Numbered from the stretch's first letter, positions 1-7,160 are shown. The stretch: DNA of 7,710 nt from Thiobacillaceae bacterium (GCA_024643305.1 JAHENE010000096.1:1-7710); one strand, 5' to 3'. Program-made: numbers and translations. Notes: generated by a model from the sequence alone, not told the origin.

Positions 1-406
1 GATGGTTTCACTCATCAAGCACGCGCATCACGGTTTTGACGTGGACCAGCCGGGCAAGGACAGTTACCGCCATCGCCAGGCCGGCGCGGGCGAAGTGCTG
101 GTGGCGAGCGATGTACGCTGGGCGCTGATGCATGAGAATGAAACCTCGGAGATGCCACAGTTGCAAGACCTGTTGGTACGCCTGTCGCCATGCGATCTGG
201 TGTTGGTGGAGGGCTGGAAGCGCGACCCTATACCCAAGATCGAAGTACATCGTGCTGCAAATGGCAAACCCTGGCTGTATCCGGAAGACGAAAACATTCT
301 GGCGGTGACAAGCGATGTGATTCCGCCGGACAGTAATAAAATCGTGTTTGCTCTGGAGGACATTGAAGGCATCCGAGCGTTTATCAAAAAAAGAATAGGT
401 GTTTGA
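1..406 (+). CDS. mobB: MobB, molybdopterin-guanine dinucleotide biosynthesis adaptor protein (5' partial)
   Basis: MobB is a P-loop GTP-binding protein that assists MobA in attaching GMP to molybdopterin, giving the MGD cofactor of DMSO-reductase-type enzymes in the cytoplasm. The visible part starts within the family block LIKHAHHGFDVDQPGKDSYR, followed by QAGAGEVLVAS, RWALM and LVEGWKRDPIPKIEVHR, all typical of MobB. The N-terminal GxxxSGKTT Walker A loop is absent because the gene begins upstream of the window; about 35-40 residues are missing compared with the E. coli protein, recalled from memory. The ATG at base 2 is an internal methionine, not the start. The stop overlaps the start region of moeA by 8 bp, so the two are probably cotranscribed and coupled. 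Identification is secure; the missing end is a window effect and not a mutation. Confidence 0.93.
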   Translation, partial: MVSLIKHAHHGFDVDQPGKDSYRHRQAGAGEVLVASDVRWALMHENETSEMPQLQDLLVRLSPCDLVLVEGWKRDPIPKIEVHRAANGKPWLYPEDENILAVTSDVIPPDSNKIVFALEDIEGIRAFIKKRIGV

Positions 407-1613
407 TTTGTTAACTGCAGCTGAACTATTACATGAACTGTTGATTCGGGCACGTTCCCTTGATGAGACGGAAACCATCAATTTATCAGATGGTTATAAC
501 CGTATTCTCGCGCAGGGATTGACTTCATATGTCAGCGTGCCGCCGCTCGACAATACTGCCATGGACGGCTATGCAGTGCGCAGCAAGGACTGCCGGCAAC
601 CTGATAGCCAACTTAAAGTAACGCAGCGCATTGCTGCAGGGCAAATCGGTCAGGCTCTGCACAAAGGAGAAGCAGCGCGCATTTTCACCGGCGCTCCAAT
701 CCCGCCGCACGCCGATGCTATTGTCATGCAGGAAGATACTTCCCTTGATGGCGATATGGTCACGGTATACAAGATTCCGCAACCGGGTGGCCACATCCGC
801 CGCGCAGGCGAGGACATCTCCCCGGGCACGGATGTGTTGACGCCCGGTACCCGCCTGAAGGGTGCCGAGCTTGGCCTGGCGGCCTCGATTGGCGCCACCA
901 AGGCAAAGGTCGTGCGCAGGCTTAAAGTGGCCATGTTTTCCACCGGCGATGAGTTGGCCGAGCCTGGACACGCCATCAAGCCCGGACAGATATACAACTC
1001 AAACCGGGCCACCCTGACTGGTTTGCTGACCGGGCTGGGGACTGAGGTCATCGACCTGGGGGTGGTGAAGGACACCCGGGATGCGACCTTGTCTGCACTG
1101 GAAAAAGCATCCGCACAGGCCGATGTCATCATCACCACCGGCGGGGTTTCCGTGGGAGAGGAAGATCACGTCAAGGCCGCCGTTGAACAACTGGGTCATG
1201 TGGACATCTGGAAAGTGGCCATGAAACCGGGCAAGCCGGTGGTGTATGGACGTGTTGGAAATGCTGACTTCATTGGCCTGCCGGGCAACCCGGTTTCCGC
1301 CTTTGCTACCTTTTGCCTGTTTGCGCGGCCCTTCCTGCTGAAACGCATGGGTGCGACTCAGGTGCTGTACCGGGCGTTTCCTGTACGGGCTGCATTCGAC
1401 TGGAAAGTACCCGGAAACCGCCGCGAATTTCTGCGCGGCCATCTGGTCAACGGGGTTGATAGCGTCGGCGAAGTCCGCATCTATCCCAATCAAAGTTCTG
1501 GGGTGCTGACCTCTGCCGTGTGGGGCGATGGCTTTGTCGATATCGATATCGGCCAGACCGTCATCCGCGGCGAGTGGGTGCGCTTCATTCCCTTTTCCGA
1601 GGTCCTTGAATGA
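399..1613 (+). CDS. moeA: MoeA, molybdopterin molybdotransferase
   Basis: MoeA inserts molybdate into adenylylated molybdopterin to make active Moco in the cytoplasm. The 404 residues match the usual length of about 400. Recognisable blocks are DNTAMDGYAVR (51-61), TGAPIPPHADAIVMQED (97-113), RRAGEDI (134-140), FSTGDEL (180-186), the MPT-binding segment TTGGVSVGEEDH (246-257), MKPGKP (275-280) and LPGNPVS (294-300). Asp56, Asp139 and Asp256 sit where the family has conserved acidic residues. The C-terminal domain IV is present. The start is uncertain: GTG at 399 overlaps mobB by 8 bp, while an in-frame TTG at 408 lies just after the mobB stop and has an AGGTG motif (397-401) six bases upstream. 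No ATG start is available nearby. The stop overlaps the moaD start in an ATGA junction. It lies second in the Moco cluster. Confidence 0.96.
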   Translation: MFDLLTAAELLHELLIRARSLDETETINLSDGYNRILAQGLTSYVSVPPLDNTAMDGYAVRSKDCRQPDSQLKVTQRIAAGQIGQALHKGEAARIFTGAPIPPHADAIVMQEDTSLDGDMVTVYKIPQPGGHIRRAGEDISPGTDVLTPGTRLKGAELGLAASIGATKAKVVRRLKVAMFSTGDELAEPGHAIKPGQIYNSNRATLTGLLTGLGTEVIDLGVVKDTRDATLSALEKASAQADVIITTGGVSVGEEDHVKAAVEQLGHVDIWKVAMKPGKPVVYGRVGNADFIGLPGNPVSAFATFCLFARPFLLKRMGATQVLYRAFPVRAAFDWKVPGNRREFLRGHLVNGVDSVGEVRIYPNQSSGVLTSAVWGDGFVDIDIGQTVIRGEWVRFIPFSEVLE

Positions 1614-1867
1614 AAATAAAAGTTTTGTATTTCGCCAGGTTGCGCGAGGTTTTTGGCGTTGAAAGCGAAGAGCTTGAATTGCCTGGCGAGCGCGCCTATG
1701 CGGCTGCGGTAATCGATATGCTTCGCAAACGCGGCGGTGCCTGGAGTGAAGAACTGGCCCTGGACGCCGGTTACCGCATGGCCGTGAACCAGACCCTGGC
1801 CGGTCTGGTGACGCCGGTACAGGATGGTTACGAAGTGGCGATATTTCCGCCGGTAACGGGTGGTTAG
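1610..1867 (+). CDS. moaD: MoaD, molybdopterin synthase sulfur-carrier (small) subunit
   Basis: MoaD is the ubiquitin-fold sulfur carrier of molybdopterin synthase; its thiocarboxylated C-terminal glycine donates sulfur to precursor Z. The 85-residue length fits the family. The start MKIKVLYFARLREVFG is typical of MoaD, and the end VAIFPPVTGG carries the obligatory terminal Gly-Gly and the FPPVTGG signature. ATG at 1610 overlaps the moeA stop in ATGA, implying translational coupling. It is followed 5 bp later by moaE, its partner subunit. MoeB, which adenylates this C-terminus, and MoaA and MoaC, which make precursor Z, are not in the window. ThiS is the main alternative for such a fold, but the FPPVTGG end and the moaE neighbour settle it. 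Confidence 0.95.
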   Translation: MKIKVLYFARLREVFGVESEELELPGERAYAAAVIDMLRKRGGAWSEELALDAGYRMAVNQTLAGLVTPVQDGYEVAIFPPVTGG

Positions 1868-1872
1868 TCAGC

Positions 1873-2325
1873 ATGAAAATCCAGGTCCAGGAATCGGACT
1901 TCGATCCCGGCGCTGAAATTGCTGCGCTACACGCAGGCCAGCCCAAGGTCGGTGCCGTAGCAAGCTTCGTCGGCCTGGTGCGCGACCTGAACGATGGCGA
2001 AAGCGTGACCAGCCTGACCTTGGAACACTACCCGGCCATGACGGAAAAATCCCTGCGTGAGATCGTGGATCAGGCGATGGGCCGCTGGAGCCTGCTCGAC
2101 GTCAGCCTGATTCACCGGGTAGGGGAGTTAAAGCCGCTGGATCGCATTGTCTTTGTGGGGGTGGCTTCAATGCATCGCGGCGAGGCTTTTGCCGCTTGCG
2201 AGTTCATCATGGATTATCTGAAGACCCTGGCTCCGTTCTGGAAAAAGGAAGGAACGCCGGGGAGCGAGCGCTGGGTGGAGGCGCACGCATCCGATGAAAC
2301 GGCTGCTGAGCGCTGGAAAAAATAG
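1873..2325 (+). CDS. moaE: MoaE, molybdopterin synthase catalytic (large) subunit
   Basis: MoaE is the catalytic subunit of molybdopterin synthase, a heterotetramer with MoaD that converts precursor Z to molybdopterin. The 150 residues match the E. coli length. Motifs seen are SFVGLVRD (31-38), LEHYPAM (50-56), HRVGELKPLD (81-90), VASMHRGEAFAACEFIMDYLK (about 97-117) and FWKKEGTPGSERWVEAH (122-138). Lys117 and Lys124 occupy the positions of the E. coli catalytic lysines 119 and 126, so the enzyme should be active. The ATG lies 5 bp after the moaD stop. It is the last gene of the Moco cluster, with a strong hairpin terminator about 30 bp downstream. Confidence 0.96.
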   Translation: MKIQVQESDFDPGAEIAALHAGQPKVGAVASFVGLVRDLNDGESVTSLTLEHYPAMTEKSLREIVDQAMGRWSLLDVSLIHRVGELKPLDRIVFVGVASMHRGEAFAACEFIMDYLKTLAPFWKKEGTPGSERWVEAHASDETAAERWKK

Positions 2326-2354
2326 CTCGGGAAGTAGGGCTCTGTTAAAGAAAA

Positions 2355-2381
2355 AAGGGGGCGGCATGAAGCCGCCCCCTT
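2355..2381. terminator. Bidirectional intrinsic terminator between convergent moaE and cytochrome c genes
   Basis: A perfect 11-bp GC-rich stem (2355-2365 with 2371-2381) encloses the 5-base loop ATGAA. On the minus strand the stem runs directly into a T tract (complement of the A run at 2351-2356, then CTTT), the classical form that would end the cytochrome c transcript. On the plus strand the stem is followed only by TGTTCGTT, so termination of the moaE transcript is likely but less canonical. It lies in the 74-bp gap between the two converging stop codons. Confidence 0.9.
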
Positions 2382-2399
2382 GTTCGTTACACCTTCCTG

Positions 2400-2915
2400 T
2401 TACTTGAGTGATGCGATGTGGGCAGCCAGTGCTTCAATGTCGGCATCGCTCAACTGCGAAGCGATCGGCATCATGACGCCAGACATGGGCCCACGCTGTT
2501 TTCCGGCCCTGTAATCAGTCAATCTAGACTTGACCACATCCGCAGTCAGGCCGGCCAGTTTCGGAAAAGTCCCTATACCTTGCCCCTTTGCCCCATGACA
2601 ACCAATACAAGTGGAAGCAAATTTGTTGCCTCCCTCCACAGATCCTGATGGGGCAGTTGCAGGCGTGGTCGCTTCCGTTACGGGCGCAGGAAGCGGCGTT
2701 TGTGTGCTTGCTTGGGATAATGGGGCTGCTGTCTTCGGGGGCACAACGGCTTCGGCTGCTGGGGTTTCCATGGGCGCAGCTTCCATCGGAGCGGGTGCAG
2801 GGGCTTCAGCAGATGGCACCGGTTCCGGGGCTGCCACTGTTTGGGGCTCTTCCTTCTTGCTGCAGGCGCTTAAAGCAATTGCCAGCAACATGGGTGTCCA
2901 GAATGTCTTTTGCAT
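2400..2915 (-). CDS. Lipoprotein monohaem cytochrome c (class I)
   Basis: A predicted outer- or inner-membrane-anchored c-type cytochrome acting in the periplasm. The 171 residues begin with a lipoprotein signal ending in lipobox LSAC (Cys18). A Pro/Ala/Glu-rich, low-complexity tether follows (about 22-90), then a compact cytochrome domain (about 93-171). Haem attachment is CIGCH (103-107) in the context STCIGCHGAKGQGIG; PKLAGL and a C-terminal helix (LSDADIEALAAHIASL) are typical of cytochrome c553/c5-like domains. A methionine in the segment MSGVMMP (144-150) probably provides the sixth iron ligand. AGGA lies about 9 bases upstream of the ATG. The gene is 82 bp downstream of the ModE-like gene on the same strand, with a structured element between them. 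The redox partner is unknown. Sorting is uncertain: residue +2 after the cysteine is Ser, which favours the outer membrane by the E. coli rule. Confidence 0.88.
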   Translation of the reverse strand: MQKTFWTPMLLAIALSACSKKEEPQTVAAPEPVPSAEAPAPAPMEAAPMETPAAEAVVPPKTAAPLSQASTQTPLPAPVTEATTPATAPSGSVEGGNKFASTCIGCHGAKGQGIGTFPKLAGLTADVVKSRLTDYRAGKQRGPMSGVMMPIASQLSDADIEALAAHIASLK

Positions 2916-2928
2916 TGGGTGTCCTGTA

Positions 2929-2999
2929 AGAGGTGGTTGATGAACAGTTGGCTACTGTCATTAAAGGTAGCCCCTCATTTCCGGTATGCAACCACCTCT
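2929..2999 (-). promoter_or_regulatory. Candidate structured RNA / cis-regulatory element upstream of the cytochrome c gene
   Basis: A perfect 11-bp inverted repeat (AGAGGTGGTTG at 2929-2939, its complement at 2989-2999) encloses 49 bases. Read on the minus strand, the interior can form a 6-bp hairpin GGCTAC/GTAGCC (2967-2972 with 2950-2955, 11-base loop). A competing 5-bp hairpin ACAGT/ACTGT (2954-2958 with 2944-2948) overlaps it, so the two cannot form together. The element starts inside the stop codon of the ModE-like gene and ends 13 bases before the cytochrome ATG, just upstream of its AGGA ribosome site. There is no T tract, so it is not an obvious intrinsic terminator. I do not recognise it as a known riboswitch class; role and even strand are inferred. 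Confidence 0.5.
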
Positions 3000-3369
3000 A
3001 TTTCTTCAAGAGACTTGCAGCGAATTCCTCAGTGGCCGAATCGAGCCATTGCTTGTGGCGGCTCTCCAGTGATTTGTATTCTGCAATCAAACGCCGGCCG
3101 GCATCCGTAACGCGGCTGCCGCCACCCTTGACGCCGCCGACGGCGCTTTCAATTACGGGAGTTCCCATGACATTGTTCATGGCATCGACCGCGTCCCACG
3201 CTGCCTTGTAGCTCATTTTCATGGATTTGGCTGCCTTCGATATCGAGCCGGTCATCTCAACTTGCGTGAGCAATTCGACCCGGCCCTTTCCCAGCAGGGC
3301 TTTGCCGTTCAGCGTTAACCAGACGCGGCCTTGAACTTCAACTGATTTGCGTGTCATAGTAATCGACAT
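2998..3369 (-). CDS. ModE-like winged-helix transcriptional regulator, HTH domain only
   Basis: A 123-residue DNA-binding protein resembling the N-terminal domain of ModE, the molybdate-responsive regulator. Residues 29-68 (KGRVELLTQVEMTGSISKAAKSMKMSYKAAWDAVDAMN) hold the LysR/ModE-type helix-turn-helix. GGVKGGGSRVTDAGRRL (78-94) is the glycine-rich wing and start of the dimerisation helix, very typical of ModE. It ends there: the C-terminal TOBE/molbindin repeats that bind molybdate in full-length ModE (about 260 residues) are absent, as in many short proteobacterial relatives, so metal sensing by this protein alone is doubtful. The start is either the ATG at 3369 or an in-frame ATG four codons later; neither has a clear ribosome site. 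It is divergent from the DUF302 gene and upstream of the cytochrome c gene. Proximity to Moco genes supports a molybdenum-related role, but targets are unknown. Confidence 0.85.
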   Translation of the reverse strand: MSITMTRKSVEVQGRVWLTLNGKALLGKGRVELLTQVEMTGSISKAAKSMKMSYKAAWDAVDAMNNVMGTPVIESAVGGVKGGGSRVTDAGRRLIAEYKSLESRHKQWLDSATEEFAASLLKK

Positions 3370-3378
3370 TAAACACTA

Positions 3379-3407
3379 TTGGCGGCTACCAGGTAAGCGG
3401 CTAAAGT
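3379..3407 (+). promoter_or_regulatory. Possible sigma-70 promoter and operator-like repeats in the divergent ModE-like/DUF302 gap
   Basis: TTGGCG (3379-3384) and TAAAGT (3402-3407), separated by 17 bp, each match the sigma-70 consensus at four of six positions and would start transcription about 20 bases before the DUF302 gene. The same stretch contains a direct repeat GCGGCTA (3382-3388 and 3397-3403, 15 bp apart) and an imperfect palindrome GGCT-N8-AGCC (3399-3414). Repeats overlapping a promoter between divergent genes suggest an operator, possibly for the adjacent ModE-like regulator. This is inference; the promoter match is weak. Confidence 0.3.
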
Positions 3408-3435
3408 TAAAGCCATTGCTTGATATCGGAGAAAA

Positions 3436-3924
3436 ATGATGAAAAAACTGATCATGTTTGCATTGCTGGCGTTTGCGGCCAATACGACATTTGCAGGAGG
3501 AACCAGTACACCATTTGCAGCAGAAAAATACAGCGTGGTTTTCAAGGCAAAGGGATCCTATGAGTCCCTGCGCGAGATGGTTCAAATTGCCATTGAAGGC
3601 AAGGGCCTGAAAATAAACAGCATGAACCACACTGCCGATATGCTGGATCGCACAGGCAAGGACCTTGGCGCGACCACGCAGATTTTTGAAGGGGGTGAGC
3701 AGTTCGAATTTTGCAGCGCCCAGATTTCCCGCAAAATGATGGAGGCGGATCCGCACGCAATTGCCATGTGCCCCTACATCATCTCTGTATACAAGGTTCC
3801 CGGTGACCAGTACGTCTATGCCTCTTACCGCAAGCCTCCGCAGACGAAAAACCCAAAGCTGAGAGAAGCGCTGAAAGAGCTTGATAGCCTGCTGACGGAT
3901 ATTCTCAAGGAAGCCACCCAGTAA
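3436..3924 (+). CDS. Secreted DUF302-family protein
   Basis: A 162-residue protein with a clear Sec signal peptide: MMKK, a hydrophobic core (5-15) and a likely cleavage after TFA (residue 20). The mature part, about 142 residues, has the pattern of DUF302: an early YSVVFKAKGSYESLREMVQ strand-helix, then EQFEFCSAQISRKMMEADPHAIAMCPYIISVYKVPGDQYVYASYRKP (about 88-134). The paired FCSA (92-95) and MCPY (111-114) cysteines are typical of one branch and could form a disulfide or bind a ligand in the periplasm. The family's biochemical function is not established to my knowledge. GGAGA at 3428-3432 is spaced better for the second ATG at 3439 (six bases) than for the first at 3436 (three), so the protein may begin one residue later. 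It is transcribed away from the ModE-like gene; a hairpin follows the stop. Confidence 0.82.
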   Translation: MMKKLIMFALLAFAANTTFAGGTSTPFAAEKYSVVFKAKGSYESLREMVQIAIEGKGLKINSMNHTADMLDRTGKDLGATTQIFEGGEQFEFCSAQISRKMMEADPHAIAMCPYIISVYKVPGDQYVYASYRKPPQTKNPKLREALKELDSLLTDILKEATQ

Positions 3925-3931
3925 TTCACGG

Positions 3932-3961
3932 CGCATGACAGGGTAGAATCCTGTTCATGCG
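3932..3961 (+). terminator. Hairpin between the DUF302 gene and crcB; weak terminator or leader structure
   Basis: Arms 3932-3942 and 3950-3961 pair over 11 bp with one bulged base, enclosing GTAGAAT. The following bases (GTACTTTCATTCTTT) are T-rich but interrupted, so termination would be modest. It fills most of the 55-bp gap before crcB. The loop and its edge also contain TAGAAT (3944-3949), resembling a -10 box, but no well-spaced -35 is seen. It could instead be a leader structure for crcB; it does not match what I know of the fluoride riboswitch. Confidence 0.45.
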
Positions 3962-3979
3962 TACTTTCATTCTTTCGCA

Positions 3980-4357
3980 ATGACGAGTTTTCTGGCTATT
4001 GGCCTTGGCGCCATGCTTGGAGCCTGGTTGCGCTGGGGCTTGGGCCTTTGGCTTAATCCGGCTTATCCCTCATTGCCTGTCGGAACACTGGCAGCAAATT
4101 TGCTCGGTGGCTATCTCATCGGGATGGCCATCGCATTCTTCTCACAACATCCCGGCCTGACGCCGGAATGGCGTCTGCTGCTCATAACCGGTTTCCTGGG
4201 TGCGTTGACAACCTTTTCCACGTTTTCAGCCGAGGTGGTCACCATGATCACCCGCGGGCAGTACTACTGGGCTTTCACCACGTCAGCCCTTCACCTGTTC
4301 GGTTCTCTTGGCGCAACTGGCCTGGGGCTCTGGACTTTTAAACTCCTGCGGGGTTGA
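3980..4357 (+). CDS. crcB: CrcB/FluC fluoride ion channel
   Basis: Fluc channels are small inner-membrane proteins that work as antiparallel dimers and let fluoride leave the cytoplasm. The 125 residues match the usual length and contain four hydrophobic segments (about 3-24, 33-55, 65-90, 97-121). Signatures are [10 protein letters not shown] (10-19), [15 protein letters not shown] (34-48) with the conserved Asn40, and [15 protein letters not shown] (71-85) with the Phe-box phenylalanines Phe79 and Phe82 and the central Na+-site region. The ATG at 3980 has no convincing ribosome site, which is unusual here, but no better in-frame start is visible. The DUF190 gene follows immediately, a pairing seen in other bacteria. 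No fluoride riboswitch was recognised upstream. Confidence 0.93.
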   Translation: MTSFLAIGLGAMLGAWLRWGLGLWLNPAYPSLPVGTLAANLLGGYLIGMAIAFFSQHPGLTPEWRLLLITGFLGALTTFSTFSAEVVTMITRGQYYWAFTTSALHLFGSLGATGLGLWTFKLLRG

Positions 4358-4359
4358 CC

Positions 4360-4674
4360 ATGAACGATGTCATGCTGCGTTTGTTTACTGAAGAAGATCA
4401 CAAGCACAAGAACAAGCTTATGTATGAGTGGCTACTGGAAACCGGCCGTGAATTGGGTATGGCGGGCGGCTCGGCATTTCGCGCTATAGCCGGCTTTGGG
4501 CACCATGGCCGCATCCACGAAGACAGCTTCTTCGAACTGGCAGGCAAGCTGCCCGTGGAAGTGATGTTTGCCGCCAAGGCAGAATTGGTGGATGCCCTGC
4601 TGGCCCGGATTGCAGCCGAAGGTTTGCACCTGTTCTACATCCGCACCGCCGCCGAGACCGGCACAACCGGTTAA
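4360..4674 (+). CDS. DUF190-family protein linked to crcB
   Basis: A soluble protein of 104 residues matching DUF190: an N-terminal strand MLRLFTEEDHKHKNKLMYEWLL, then MAGGSAFRAIAGFGHHGRIHEDSFFELAGKLPVEVMFAA, with the family's GxxGFG and LPV motifs, and a C-terminal helix plus strand ending in LHLFYIRT. The family is thought to adopt a PII-like ferredoxin fold and often sits next to crcB, so a regulatory or accessory role in fluoride handling is plausible but not proven. Two starts are possible: TTG at 4354, overlapping the crcB stop, and ATG at 4360, which has GGGG six bases upstream and is preferred here. Either way it is tightly coupled to crcB. It is 23 bp upstream of the permease gene. 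Confidence 0.87.
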   Translation: MNDVMLRLFTEEDHKHKNKLMYEWLLETGRELGMAGGSAFRAIAGFGHHGRIHEDSFFELAGKLPVEVMFAAKAELVDALLARIAAEGLHLFYIRTAAETGTTG

Positions 4675-4697
4675 AGCGCTTCTTCAGAGATTCCCTG

Positions 4698-5913
<1,216 letters not shown>

Positions 5914-5914
<1 letters not shown>

Positions 5915-6408
5915 TGCCAAACTACCGCATCGACATTGATAGCAAACTGCAACGCCTGTATTTATGGGAACCTTATCCAGAAGGTGACATGCTGATTCGC
6001 GAATATCCCATTTCAACCGCGAAGAATGGCCTTGGGGAAACAAGCGGCAGCTACTGCACCCCGCGTGGACGCCATCGCATCGCCCAGAAGATTGGTGATA
6101 AACAACCGCTGTACGCAGTCTTCAAGACTCGAGTACCCACCGGTGAGGTCTGGTCACGCGAACTTGCCAACGAGAAACCGGAATGTGACTGGATACTGAC
6201 CCGCATCCTCTGGCTTGAGGGCATGGAAGAGGGCAAGAACAAGGGCGGCACCGTCGACAGCCACAGCCGCTACATCTACATCCACGGCACCGACGAAGAA
6301 CATCTCATCGGTACTCCAGTCTCCCATGGGTGCATCCGCATGAAGAATTCTGACGTACTCGAACTATTCAATCTGGTTGAAGAGGGTGCCGAAGTCAGCA
6401 TCAGCTAG
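5914..6408 (+). CDS. L,D-transpeptidase (YkuD-domain) family protein without a visible signal peptide
   Basis: A 164-residue protein with the L,D-transpeptidase catalytic motif YIYIHGTDEEHLIGTPVSHGCIRM (120-143): His124, Ser137, His138, Gly139, the nucleophile Cys140 and Arg142. The N-terminal half (RIDIDSKLQRLYLWE, then SGSYCTPRGRHRI) also fits the YkuD beta fold. These enzymes normally cross-link peptidoglycan or attach proteins to it outside the inner membrane, yet the N-terminus here is not hydrophobic and has no signal. A longer frame from 5851 adds 21 residues that are also not a signal. GGCAGGA lies six bases before the ATG at 5914, which overlaps the tadA stop, so this start is well supported. 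Either export is by another route or the protein acts in the cytoplasm; its substrate is unknown. It is the last gene of the plus-strand run. Confidence 0.88.
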
Positions 6409-6410
6409 CC

Positions 6411-6434
6411 AAAAAAAGCCCGCTTGCGCGGGCT
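6411..6434 (-). terminator. Intrinsic terminator of the OmpA-family lipoprotein gene
   Basis: A 7-bp GC-rich stem (6417-6423 with 6428-6434) has a 4-base loop and, on the minus strand, is followed by seven Ts (complement of 6411-6416/6417), a textbook intrinsic terminator 23 bp after the lipoprotein stop. On the plus strand the A run lies before the stem and no T run follows, so it would end the transpeptidase transcript only weakly. Confidence 0.87.
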
Positions 6435-6457
6435 AGTCAGGGAGCAATCAGTAAAAC

Positions 6458-7078
6458 CTACTGCAATACAACCAGGGTAACGCGGCGGTTTTCCATGCGG
6501 CCGTCGCGGGTCTTGTTGTCGGCTATGGGGGCAGACTCGCCGTAGGAAATCGAATTCATGCGGTGCAGGGGGATGCCGTTAAGAGCAAGGTAGCGATGCA
6601 CGGCATCGGCACGAGACTGGCCAATTTTCATGTTGACGGCCTGCGAACCAGAGCTGTCAGTGTGGCCCTGGATTTCAATGAAGACGTTCTTATTGTCCGC
6701 CTTGAGCTTAGCGGCAAAGGCATCGAGTTCGGCCTTGGCTGCGTCGGTCAGTTCGCTGCTCTCGAACTTGAAGGCGATCTGGCTGGAGATGTTCATTTCG
6801 TACACGAATTTGCCTTCGGCCAGCTTGCCGGCGGCATTGGCGCGGCTAAGCGCATCCTGTGCGGTACGTGAAACGCCATCAATGGCAGATTGCTGCTGGC
6901 CCAGGCGACCATCCAGCCTGGAAATATCCTGGCCTTGCTGATCAACTCTTCCATTCAATTCGGCATGCTTGCCGTCCATGCGCTTGTTTACGCCGGCAAC
7001 CTGATCGTTTACGTATTCCTTGGTTGCGCATCCGGAAACCAGAGCAACTGCAGCCAAACCCAGTAAAACCTTTTTCAT
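6458..7078 (-). CDS. OmpA-family peptidoglycan-binding lipoprotein with coiled-coil stalk
   Basis: A 206-residue envelope protein. It opens with a lipoprotein signal ending in lipobox LVSGC (13-17, acylated Cys17). Residues about 20-85 are polar, helix-forming and show a repeated pattern (NGRVDQQGQDISRLDGRLGQ) suggesting a coiled coil, as in Lpp-like stalks. An OmpA C-terminal domain fills 90-206: IAFKFESSELTDAAKAEL, IQGHTDSSGS (136-145), IGQSRADAVHRYL (152-164), MENRRV (195-200). Asp141 of the GHTD motif and Arg156 of the SRA motif correspond to residues that bind diaminopimelate in peptidoglycan. It therefore probably tethers the outer membrane to the cell wall, similar to Pal but with a longer stalk and no Tol genes nearby. 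GGAGAT sits a few bases before the ATG. It shares its strand with dapD 124 bp upstream and probably has its own promoter. Confidence 0.9.
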   Translation of the reverse strand: MKKVLLGLAAVALVSGCATKEYVNDQVAGVNKRMDGKHAELNGRVDQQGQDISRLDGRLGQQQSAIDGVSRTAQDALSRANAAGKLAEGKFVYEMNISSQIAFKFESSELTDAAKAELDAFAAKLKADNKNVFIEIQGHTDSSGSQAVNMKIGQSRADAVHRYLALNGIPLHRMNSISYGESAPIADNKTRDGRMENRRVTLVVLQ

Positions 7079-7160
7079 TTGTATCTCCGCCTTTTTTATC
7101 AGTTGTGATGACAGATTGCTATACGGCAGCCCGCATGAATTCTTGAGAAAAAGCAGGGGC

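Noticed and set aside
8..481. 157-codon minus-strand frame opposite mobB
   Set aside because: Antisense to a conserved gene, with no domain or ribosome site supporting it.
999..1946. 315-codon open frame on the minus strand across moeA, moaD and the start of moaE
   Set aside because: It is antisense to three well-conserved genes, crosses gene boundaries and shows no recognisable protein motif; long antisense frames are common at this GC content.
2588..2940. Two plus-strand frames opposite the cytochrome c gene, including an Ala/Gly-rich one
   Set aside because: They mirror the low-complexity Pro/Ala tether read from the other strand; the minus-strand frame has a lipobox and CXXCH and is clearly the real gene.
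2929..2999. Molybdenum-cofactor riboswitch
   Set aside because: The element is about half the length of the Moco motif as I know it and lacks its core sequence; only the neighbourhood suggested it.
3925..3979. Fluoride (crcB) riboswitch
   Set aside because: The gap is short and shows a simple bulged hairpin without the conserved riboswitch core or pseudoknot elements.
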